From Streptomyces olivochromogenes (GTDB taxonomy: Bacteria > Actinomycetota > Actinomycetes > Streptomycetales > Streptomycetaceae): 64,000 nt of DNA. The position numbers were made by a program, and so were the translations under genes. The DNA lies in the NCBI RefSeq assembly GCF_021538895.1, contig NZ_JADDRL010000015.1:1-64000 (forward strand), written 5' to 3'. Below are positions 34,403-41,640 of the stretch, one piece after another (position 1 is the stretch's first letter; each line of letters begins with the position of its first letter). Below the pieces are notes generated by a model that saw only the letters and a list, made by a program, of their open reading frames with translations, did not search any database and was not told where the DNA came from.

Positions 34403-34707
34403 GGCGTTCTCCTTCCGTGGGGGGTGATCGGAGTCGAAGGAGCGGTGAGAAGTTGAAGAAAAGATGGGGGAACCATGAAGACCGTGTGAGCACGGAGACA
34501 GCAGAGTGACACCTCGGTCACAAATTGTCATGGCGGCGACAAAGTAACGGCTCAAATTGGCGGGTGCCCGGGCCGTCCGACCGGACCGGTCCGTCGCGGA
34601 AGTTCCCCTCGTTTGTCCGCGGTTGGTAACAGGCGGATCCCGTCGCGTCCTTTCTCCGTCCTGAGGTGTGCACGGGATGGATCACGTCGAGGGGAGAGCG
34701 GGCGGAC
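34403..34707. promoter_or_regulatory. Divergent region of M4 protease and deacetylase genes
   Basis: This 305-bp region has an inverted repeat GTGAC-N6-GTCAC at 34506-34521 in an A/T-richer stretch (34500-34560), a plausible operator for the protease gene. A small CCGTG/CACGG hairpin lies at about 34482-34495. No firm -35/-10 pair is visible. Confidence 0.4.
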
Positions 34708-35475
34708 ATGGCGCGGCATGGGGGACGGGGATGGCACGGCCGGGTACTCGCGGCTGCGGTCGGTGTGACAGCGGTGGCGGCCGCCACCTCGGTGTGGACC
34801 GCACAGGCCGGTTCCGTCGGCGGAGGGCACGGGCCGGCGAATGCCTCCGCGCGTCCCGCTGCACCGGCGCGGGTATCGGTGGACATCGCCCACGCCTCGG
34901 ACCGCGGTGACCGGGGCGTCAACATCACCATCGACGACGGACCCGACCCGAACTGGACGCCACAGGTCCTGGACGTGCTGCGCGAGAACGGAGTCAAGGC
35001 CACGTTCTGCATGGTCGGCACGCAGGCCCAGGCCCACCCGGACCTGGTCAAGGCCGTCGTGGCGGCCGGGCACCGGCTGTGCGACCACACGGTGACGCAC
35101 GACACCACCATGGACACCAAGTCCGACTCCTACCAGTCGCAGGAGATCCTGGACGCCGAACGCATGATCACCAAGGCGTCCGGCGGCGTCCGCCCGCTCT
35201 ACTACCGTGCCCCGGGCGGCGCCTTCACCCCGTACAGCCGCAAGCTCGCCGCCTCCCACGGAATGCGCCCGCTGGGCTGGAACGTCGACACCAAGGACTT
35301 CGAGCGTCCCGGCTCCGCCGCCATCGTCAGCACCGTCAAGAACGAGATATCCAACGGGCCGACCCTCCTCTTCCACGACGCGGGCGGCGACCGTTCGCAG
35401 ACCGTCGCAGCTCTCCGCGAGGTTCTGCCGTGGCTGAAGCAGCAGGGGTACACCTTCGGTTTCCCGGTCCGCTGA
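34708..35475 (+). CDS. Secreted polysaccharide deacetylase (NodB/CE4 family)
   Basis: The 255-residue precursor has an N-terminal hydrophobic segment (VLAAAVGVTAVAAATSVW). The CE4 motifs are NITIDDGPDP (motif 1, catalytic and metal Asp), CDHTVTHDT (motif 2, metal His pair), YYRAPGGAF (motif 3), GWNVDTKDF (motif 4) and TLLFHDAGGDR (motif 5). All catalytic residues are present. Such enzymes remove acetyl groups from peptidoglycan GlcNAc/MurNAc, chitin oligomers or xylan. ATG 34708 has GGGGAGAG upstream; ATG 34666 is in frame but would add residues before the signal. Confidence 0.92.
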   Translation: MARHGGRGWHGRVLAAAVGVTAVAAATSVWTAQAGSVGGGHGPANASARPAAPARVSVDIAHASDRGDRGVNITIDDGPDPNWTPQVLDVLRENGVKATFCMVGTQAQAHPDLVKAVVAAGHRLCDHTVTHDTTMDTKSDSYQSQEILDAERMITKASGGVRPLYYRAPGGAFTPYSRKLAASHGMRPLGWNVDTKDFERPGSAAIVSTVKNEISNGPTLLFHDAGGDRSQTVAALREVLPWLKQQGYTFGFPVR

Positions 35476-35619
35476 GCCCCCGCGGCGCTTCCCGTTCGAT
35501 GTAGGTCCGCCCCCGGTCGCACACCTGCAACCGGGATGGCCGAAAATGTGTCTCTGTCCGCGTGGCCGAGCTCCCGGGAAGCAGGGAGCCGCGGACGTGC
35601 CACGGCAGGGGGTGCGGCG

Positions 35620-37275
35620 ATGAACGCATGGGCGGTACCGGGGTACTCCGAGTCGTTCGAGCTCGGCAGTGGTGCCAGTGGACGGGTGGTGCTCGCCGTC
35701 CATGAACAGACCGGTGTGCCGGTCGCCGTGAAGTACCTCGGCGAGGGGCTGCGCACGCGCCCGGACTTCCTGCACGGATTCCGGGCGGAGGCGCAGCTGC
35801 TCGCCGGACTGGACAGCCCGTACGTCGCCGGCCTCTACGAGTACGTCGAGGCCACGATCGGCGCCGCCATCGTGATGGAGCTGGTGGACGGCGCCTCGCT
35901 GCGGACCCTGCTGGGCCGGCAGGGTCCGCTCTCGCCCGAGGCCGCGCTGGTCGTGCTCAAGGGCTCGCTGCTGGGGCTGGCCGACGCCCACCGGGTCGGC
36001 GTGGTCCACCGGGACTACAAGCCGGAGAACGTCCTGGTCACCCCGGAAGGCGTGTCCAAGCTGGTCGACTTCGGCATCGCGGTGGACGCCGGCATCAGCG
36101 CCGGCATCGCCGGAACCCCCTCCTACATGGCCCCCGAACAGTGGACCGGCGCGCCGGCCTCCCCCGCCGGGGACGTGTACGCGGCCACCGCGACGTTCTT
36201 CGAGTGCCTGACGGGCCGTAAGCCCTACTCGGGCGACAACCTGGCGGAACTGGCGCTGCGGCACGTGGAGGGCCCCATCCCGGTGGCGGACGTGCCCGAG
36301 GCGGTGCGTGCGCTGGTCCGCCGTGGCCTGGCCAAATCAGCGGACGAACGCCCCACGGACGCCACGGAGTTCGTCGCGGACCTGGAGGCGACCGCCGTCG
36401 CCGCGTACGGGGACGACTGGGAGAAGCGCGGCCGCGGCCGGCTGGGCGAACTCGTGGCCCTGCTGCTGCTCCTGCGCCCCTCCGCCCTGCGCACCCCGGA
36501 CTCGGCCACCGACACCGCCCGCACGGTGCTCGCCCAGGGCGCGGGCCCGGGCCGGCTCCACGCCTGGCGGCCCAGCTGGCCTGGAATCGCCGTGGCCGGT
36601 GTCGCCCTGATCCTGGCGTTCGTCCTGGCCCAGGGCATGGACCGGGGCCCCCGGGTGGACACCGGGCAGGCGGCGCAGACTCTCGCCACCACGAGCGCCT
36701 CGCCGGCCTCCGGCCACGGTCCGCTCCCGACGACGGCGGCACCGTCCGCGTCACCGGACACGACGGACTCCGCGTCCCCCACCGTCTCGCCCTCCGCTTC
36801 GGCCACCGACGGCACCAGCGCCCCGTCGGCCTCCGGCACCCCTTCGGGCCCACCGGGAGCCACCCCAAGTGCCGGGCCGACGGCCGGCGGCCCCACCGCG
36901 TCGGCCTCCCCCACTACGACGACGAGCGCCTCCCCGCCACCGGCCCCGCCCGCGGTCAAGGACGTCACGGTCGCCGCCTTCCGGCAGACCGGCCCCAGCA
37001 CCGCGACCGCGACGATCACGGTCACCACCGACGGCACCGGACCGATCTCGGTCACCGTCGGCTGGTTCTCCGGGAACACCAGCGGGCAGCCGGGCGCGGC
37101 GGACGGCGCGCCCACGTCGTACCAGCGCAGCGGCGCCACGCAGTACACGATCACCGTCGACCACACCTTCCAGGGAACCGGCTGCTACTGGACCGTGCAG
37201 GCGACGACCAGCCCCGCATCCGCCGACGGCGGTGCCTCGCAGCAACTCCTCACCCGGCAATGCGAGATCCGATGA
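35620..37275 (+). CDS. Transmembrane Ser/Thr protein kinase
   Basis: The 551-residue protein is a bacterial Hanks-type kinase: glycine loop LGSGASGRVVLAV, K38 in VAVKYL, catalytic loop HRDYKPEN with D132 (Tyr replaces the usual Leu), DFGIAVDAG, and GTPSYMAPEQWTG. After the kinase (about residue 260) come a cytoplasmic linker, a transmembrane helix (PGIAVAGVALILAFVLAQ), a long Ser/Thr/Pro-rich stalk, and an extracellular beta domain (KDVTVAAFRQTG to LLTRQCEIR). ATG 35620 has AGGGGGT upstream. The stop overlaps the start of the next gene (ATGA), so the partner is cotranslated. Confidence 0.92.
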   Translation: MNAWAVPGYSESFELGSGASGRVVLAVHEQTGVPVAVKYLGEGLRTRPDFLHGFRAEAQLLAGLDSPYVAGLYEYVEATIGAAIVMELVDGASLRTLLGRQGPLSPEAALVVLKGSLLGLADAHRVGVVHRDYKPENVLVTPEGVSKLVDFGIAVDAGISAGIAGTPSYMAPEQWTGAPASPAGDVYAATATFFECLTGRKPYSGDNLAELALRHVEGPIPVADVPEAVRALVRRGLAKSADERPTDATEFVADLEATAVAAYGDDWEKRGRGRLGELVALLLLLRPSALRTPDSATDTARTVLAQGAGPGRLHAWRPSWPGIAVAGVALILAFVLAQGMDRGPRVDTGQAAQTLATTSASPASGHGPLPTTAAPSASPDTTDSASPTVSPSASATDGTSAPSASGTPSGPPGATPSAGPTAGGPTASASPTTTTSASPPPAPPAVKDVTVAAFRQTGPSTATATITVTTDGTGPISVTVGWFSGNTSGQPGAADGAPTSYQRSGATQYTITVDHTFQGTGCYWTVQATTSPASADGGASQQLLTRQCEIR

Positions 37276-38075
37276 CCGCTCAAGACGACCGCCAGGCCGC
37301 ATCCGACCCCACCCCGAGACCCGCGCCCGTGCCGAAGGCACCGGCCGAGGACGCCGACGACTACAGCGCCACCGCGCTGGCCAGTCACTGGTTCCAACGG
37401 CCCGAGACGGACACGACGCGGATCGACACGAAGAGACTCGGCACCACGGGCCTGGGCGCCACGAGGGTGGACACCACCGTGGCGGACACCCCGGGCGCCA
37501 CGGGCACCACGGGCACCACGGACACCGTGGATGTCTCGAACGTCTCGACGCCGCCCGACCCCGTCGACGGAACCGTCCTGCGCTTCGGCCCCGGGGTCAC
37601 CGCCGCGCTGGCGCACCGCCTGAGCACGACGCCCCCGCCCGCTCCGCCGACGCCACCCGCGCCGCCCGCCCCGCGTCCGGGCGACCGGCTCCGCCGGCAG
37701 GCGTTGCCCGCGCTCGTGCTGATCGCCGTCGTCGTGTTCCTGCTCTGCTGGAAGTACGGCGCGGCCCCGGTCGCCGTCCGCGACGTCGCCGTGACGACCG
37801 CGCAGGAGAGCGTGGGATGCGACGCGACCGCGGACGTCGTCGCGACCGTACGGACCAACGGCCGCAAGGGCACGCTCTCCTACCGCTGGATCCGCAACGA
37901 CGGCACGTCCTCCCGCGTCCTGCGCGAGGACATGGCCCGGGGGCAGCGGAGCACGCGGCTGCATCTGCTGTGGACGTTCCAGGGGCGGGGCCGGTACGGG
38001 GCCGTGGCGGAACTGCGTGTCCTGTCCCCCGGCGATCGCACGGCCCGTGTCCACTTCGCCTACGACTGCCGCTAG
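37272..38075 (+). CDS. Single-pass membrane partner of the Ser/Thr kinase
   Basis: The 267-residue protein has a disordered Thr/Asp/Pro-rich cytoplasmic half (1-145) with many possible phosphorylation sites, a transmembrane helix (ALPALVLIAVVVFLLCWKYG), and an extracellular domain (VAVRDVAVTTAQESVGCDAT to FAYDCR). That domain resembles the extracellular domain of the upstream kinase: both start with a DV-x-V strand, contain TFQG-x-G-x-Y, and end with a Cys near the C-terminus. It overlaps the kinase by 4 nt. It may be a kinase substrate or co-sensor. No named family is recognised. Confidence 0.8.
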   Translation: MTAQDDRQAASDPTPRPAPVPKAPAEDADDYSATALASHWFQRPETDTTRIDTKRLGTTGLGATRVDTTVADTPGATGTTGTTDTVDVSNVSTPPDPVDGTVLRFGPGVTAALAHRLSTTPPPAPPTPPAPPAPRPGDRLRRQALPALVLIAVVVFLLCWKYGAAPVAVRDVAVTTAQESVGCDATADVVATVRTNGRKGTLSYRWIRNDGTSSRVLREDMARGQRSTRLHLLWTFQGRGRYGAVAELRVLSPGDRTARVHFAYDCR

Positions 38076-38528
38076 CCGGACCCCTCGGCGCTCTCCGGTC
38101 CCGCCTCCAGGTCGGCGGCCAGTTCGCTCCGCCGGTGCAGGGACATCCGGTCGTGGAGGATCTTCGCGGCCGATGCGGCGCAGGGCGTCGGCCACCTCGG
38201 GACAGGTGCCGAGGCGGGTCTCGGCCGCCGGCTGGGCCAACTGCGCGGCGGGGTCCGGTCGACGAGCACCCCCAGGTCGAAGTCCAGCACCTGCGAGAGC
38301 GGTCGCCGGTCCACCTCCGTGAAGTCGTCGAGGACGGGCAGGAGCAGGGCGCCGGCCAGTTCCGCGTCACCGTCGGCGGCGCACGGCCCGGAATCCCGCT
38401 CAGCCGGGTGCTTCCCACCTCTGGCCCCTTCAACATACCGAGCGGTATACAAGGGCGATCCAACGTGCGCGAGTCACACGCTTGTCGCCGGCTCCGCACG
38501 CCGTTTCGGTCCAGGGGGGATCGCCTTG
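38076..38528. pseudogene. Intergenic region with possible decayed minus-strand gene and TetR-like operator
   Basis: In this 453-bp gap protein-like segments appear on the minus strand in three frames, in order: LAGALLLPVLDDFTEVDRRP and LSQVLDFDLGVLVD, then AQLAQPAAETRLGTCPEVAD, then KILHDRMSLHRRSELAADLE. This looks like a frameshifted remnant but no family is recognised. ATACCG-AG-CGGTAT at 38435-38448 is a perfect inverted repeat of the type bound by TetR regulators, 80 bp upstream of the SGNH gene. The pseudogene call is uncertain. Confidence 0.35.
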
Positions 38529-39443
38529 GTGAACGACACGATGCAGGGTGAAGCGGAAAGACGCCGGCGGCGGGCGGTGAGCGTGGGTGCGGCGCTCGGC
38601 GGTTGCGTCCTCGTCGCCGCGTCCGCCACGCCCGCGGCGGCCCACGGATCCGGCCACGGCCGCGACATGAACTACGCCGCGCTCGGGGACTCCTATACGT
38701 CGGGCCCGCTCATCCCGACCCAGGTGGACGCGAACTGCGCCCGCTCCGACCACAACTACCCCTCGATCGTGGCGGCGGCGCGCGAGGTGACCGCGTTCAA
38801 GGACGTGAGCTGCGGCGGCGCGACGACCGAGCACATGTGGAAGCCCCAGGGCACCAACGACCCCCAACTGAACGCGGTGCGCCGGGACACCGACCTGGTG
38901 ACGGTCCAGATCGGCGGCAACGACATCGGATTCGGCTCCATCATCGGCACCTGCGCCCGCCTCGGCGCCCAGGATCCGACGGGCAACCCGTGCGAGCGCT
39001 ATTACGGGGCTTCCGGGTTCGACCAGTTGACGCTCAACATCGTGCAGACCGCGCCGAAGGTCGACCGCGTGCTGCGGGCCGTCCACGCGCGGGCGCCGCA
39101 CGCCCGGGTCCTCGTCGTGGGCTACCCGGACCTGCTGCCCGACGACGGAAGCGGCTGCTTCCCGTCGGTGCCGTTCGCGGCGAAGGACTTCCCGTATCTG
39201 CGGGACACCGGCAAGCGGCTGAACCTCATGCTGCGCCTGGTGGCGAAGTGGAACCACGCGCAGTACGTCGACACCTACGGGCCCACGGTCGGTCACGACA
39301 TGTGCAAGGCGCCCGCCGACCGCTGGATCGAGCCGCTGCAGCCCGCCTCGCCGGCGGCGCCCGCCCACCCCAACGCCAAGGGTGAGGAAGCGATGGCACG
39401 CGCCGTACTGGAGCGTCTCGACACTCCGCGCGGACGCGACTGA
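38529..39443 (+). CDS. Secreted SGNH/GDSL hydrolase (lipase/esterase)
   Basis: The 304-residue precursor has a signal peptide (RRAVSVGAALGGCVLVAASA). The SGNH blocks are: NYAALGDSYTSG with S55 (block I), a Gly in block II, VTVQIGGNDIGFG with Asn (block III), and PAHPNAKGEEAMA with the Asp/His-type block V His. Six Cys residues suggest three disulfides, as in the Streptomyces SGNH lipases. GTG 38529 was chosen because CAGGGGGGATCG lies upstream at normal spacing; ATG 38541 would also keep the signal. A TetR-type palindrome lies upstream. Confidence 0.92.
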   Translation: MNDTMQGEAERRRRRAVSVGAALGGCVLVAASATPAAAHGSGHGRDMNYAALGDSYTSGPLIPTQVDANCARSDHNYPSIVAAAREVTAFKDVSCGGATTEHMWKPQGTNDPQLNAVRRDTDLVTVQIGGNDIGFGSIIGTCARLGAQDPTGNPCERYYGASGFDQLTLNIVQTAPKVDRVLRAVHARAPHARVLVVGYPDLLPDDGSGCFPSVPFAAKDFPYLRDTGKRLNLMLRLVAKWNHAQYVDTYGPTVGHDMCKAPADRWIEPLQPASPAAPAHPNAKGEEAMARAVLERLDTPRGRD

Positions 39444-39518
39444 CCCCCTGACCGGGGATTGGTGCGCGCCCGACCACCCGTGGCGGGCACGCACCCGTTC
39501 CGCTCGATCACGGCCCCG

Positions 39519-39537
39519 CCGGGCGCGTTGCGCCCGG
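39519..39537 (+). terminator. Hairpin downstream of the SGNH gene
   Basis: CCGGGCGC (39519-39526) pairs perfectly with GCGCCCGG (39530-39537) around a GTT loop, 76 bp after the stop. Confidence 0.6.
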
Positions 39538-39576
39538 TCGCCCGCCCGTCTTGCCCTTACCGTGCTCTAGACGTGA

Positions 39577-39587
39577 CTGACAGTCAG
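39577..39587. promoter_or_regulatory. Short palindrome upstream of the AI-2E family gene
   Basis: CTGAC-A-GTCAG is a perfect inverted repeat 26 bp before the AI-2E gene start, overlapping the likely 5' leader. It could be an operator; no regulator gene is adjacent. Confidence 0.35.
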
Positions 39588-39612
39588 GATCGGAGGGGAG
39601 ACGCGAGAGGCG

Positions 39613-40821
39613 ATGGCCGATGCGGGCGGTCGGACGGCCGGGCAGGACCGGGGGCGCCGGACGGGCGGCGCGGTGCTGGGCAGCCGGCCGGCGCACGCGG
39701 TGCGTCTTCGGCCGCGCCCCGGCCCGGCGGACCGGGCGGCCACGACGGCCTCGGCGGCGGAACGGACCGTGCCGTGGCTGCGCGTGGCCGCGGCCTATTC
39801 CTGGCGCCTCATCCTCGTCGGCGCCGTCGTCTACGGCGTCTTCACCATCCTCGGCCGCTTCCAGCTCATCGCCGTGGCCGTGTTCCTCGCGCTCGTCGTC
39901 ACCTCCCTCCTGCGGCCCATCGCCGATCTACTGAACCGCGTTCTGCCCAGATCCGTGAGCGTCGCCGTCGCGCTCGTCGGCAGTGTGCTGCTGCTGTTCA
40001 CGCTGCTCGCCCTGGTGGGCAACGCGGTGGCGGGCGAGTCGGCGAAGCTGGCGGGTGAGTTCCGCGGCGGCATCCACCGGATCGAACTGTGGCTCCAGCA
40101 ACCGCCGTTCCGGCTCAGCCCCGGCAAACTCTCCGATCTGCAGCGTCAGGTGGTGAACTACCTCACCACGCACCGGGCGAGCCTGCTCAGCAGCGCCGTC
40201 AGCGGACTGGGCAGGGTCGTCGAGTTGATCACCGGAGCCGCGCTCGCGCTCTTCACGTCCGTCTTCTTCGTCCACTCCGGGGAGCGGCTGTGGGGCTGGG
40301 CTCGCGACCAGCTGCTGCCCAGCGGGGCCCGGCACAGCTGGGACCGGGCCGGATACGCGGCCTGGCGGACGTTCGCCGGGTACACCCGCGGCATCATCAT
40401 CGTGGCCGCCACCAACGCCGTACTCGTCGGCGTGGCCCTTTTCATCCTGCGGGTGCCGCTCGCGCTGCCGCTGACCCTGCTGGAGTTCTTCGCCACCTTC
40501 GTGCCGCTGGTGGGCTCGCCCGTCGCGCTCGGTGTGGCCACGGTGGTCGCCCTCGCGGGCCGCGGCCCGCTCACGGCACTCGCGGTACTGATCCTCATCG
40601 TGGTCATCGGCCAGTTGGAGGGGCACGTACTGCATCCGCTGGTGATGAGCTGGGCGGTCCAGCTCCACCCGCTCGCCGTCGCCGTGTCCGTCATCGCGGG
40701 CAGCATCGTCGCGGGCGTGATCGGCGCGATCGTCGCCGTCCCGTTCATCTCGGTCATCTGGGCCGTGCTGAGCGCGCTCCGGCAGCCCCGGGCGCCCGAT
40801 CCCCTGGGCCCCGACAGGTGA
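39613..40821 (+). CDS. AI-2E family transporter (TqsA/YdiK-like)
   Basis: The 402-residue protein has a basic cytoplasmic N-terminus of about 55 residues, then about eight transmembrane helices. Family motifs are VAVFLALVVTSLLRPIADLLNR near the N-terminus and, near the C-terminus, LLEFFATFVPLVGSPVALG, LIVVIGQLEGHVLHPLVMSW (split here) and GAIVAVPFISVIWAVL. The family was named for autoinducer-2 export but members have varied roles, including Na+/H+ antiport. GGAGGGGAG is upstream. The following Sap-like gene is 52 bp away, likely the same transcript. Confidence 0.9.
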   Translation: MADAGGRTAGQDRGRRTGGAVLGSRPAHAVRLRPRPGPADRAATTASAAERTVPWLRVAAAYSWRLILVGAVVYGVFTILGRFQLIAVAVFLALVVTSLLRPIADLLNRVLPRSVSVAVALVGSVLLLFTLLALVGNAVAGESAKLAGEFRGGIHRIELWLQQPPFRLSPGKLSDLQRQVVNYLTTHRASLLSSAVSGLGRVVELITGAALALFTSVFFVHSGERLWGWARDQLLPSGARHSWDRAGYAAWRTFAGYTRGIIIVAATNAVLVGVALFILRVPLALPLTLLEFFATFVPLVGSPVALGVATVVALAGRGPLTALAVLILIVVIGQLEGHVLHPLVMSWAVQLHPLAVAVSVIAGSIVAGVIGAIVAVPFISVIWAVLSALRQPRAPDPLGPDR

Positions 40822-40873
40822 GTCCCGCGGGTCCCGCCCACTCTCGTGACAGTGCCGACAGCGTGGGGTCGCC

Positions 40874-41524
40874 ATGGTTCTCGATCTGCTGCTCATCGCC
40901 CTGGCGATCACGCTCGACCCGCTGCCCGTCATGGCGTTCGTCCTGGTCGTGGCCTCGCCGCGGGGAGCGTGGAAGGGGCTCGTCTTCATCCTGAGCTGGC
41001 TGGCCTGTCTGGTCGCGGTGATCGCGATCGTCCTCGGGCTGACCGGCGGGCATCCGCCGCCGCCCAAGTCGCCGCCCTCGACGGCGGCCCTCGCCGCCAA
41101 GCTGCTCGTCGGCGTGTCGCTCATCCTCTACGGCGAATACCGGCGTCGGCGGCACTCGGCCGGCCGAGCACGGGCCGACGAAAGCGCCGCGGAGCCCGAG
41201 CGGCAGCCGACGGTCTGGACCTCGGCGGGGCTCGCCGTGCTGCTGCAGCCCTGGGGCATGGTCGCGGCGGCCGCGACGACCGTGGTGGCGGCGGACCTGT
41301 CCCACTTCTCCACCTGGCTGGCGCTGTTCGGCTTCTGCCTCCTGGCCACCGCGAGCCTGCTGGCCACCGAGCTGTACGTGGTGCTCGCCCCGAGATCGGC
41401 GACAGCCCGGTTGCTGGCTCTGCGCACCTGGATGCGGGATCACCAGGAGCAGGCCATCGTGCTCGGCTGCCTGGTGGTGGGCTTCTGGCTCACGGGCAAG
41501 AGCATCTACCAGCTCACCGGTTGA
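40874..41524 (+). CDS. Sap/GAP family membrane protein (sulfolipid-1-addressing-like)
   Basis: The 216-residue protein has six hydrophobic helices: LLLIALAITLDPLPVMAFVL, GLVFILSWLACLVAVIAIV, AAKLLVGVSLILYGEY, TSAGLAVLLQPWGMVAAAAT, LALFGFCLLATASLLA and IVLGCLVVGFWLTGKSIYQL. The D-P-x-P signature in helix 1 and Q-P-W-G-M are typical of the Sap (GAP) family, distantly related to LysE-type exporters. Mycobacterial homologues act in lipid export. Substrate here is unknown. It is likely cotranscribed with the AI-2E family gene. Confidence 0.85.
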   Translation: MVLDLLLIALAITLDPLPVMAFVLVVASPRGAWKGLVFILSWLACLVAVIAIVLGLTGGHPPPPKSPPSTAALAAKLLVGVSLILYGEYRRRRHSAGRARADESAAEPERQPTVWTSAGLAVLLQPWGMVAAAATTVVAADLSHFSTWLALFGFCLLATASLLATELYVVLAPRSATARLLALRTWMRDHQEQAIVLGCLVVGFWLTGKSIYQLTG

Positions 41525-41525
41525 C

Positions 41526-41549
41526 GTGCCGAGAGGCGCCCCTCGGCAC
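41526..41549 (+). terminator. Hairpin after the Sap-like gene
   Basis: GTGCCGAG (41526-41533) pairs with CTCGGCAC (41542-41549), immediately after the TGA stop. Confidence 0.7.
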
Positions 41550-41640
41550 TGACCCATGCCGTTCCGGTACATCGGCTCGGTCGTGCTCGGTGCGGTCCGG
41601 GCGGCACAGGGGTGGACCGAGGAGAGCGTCCCGGCGGCGG

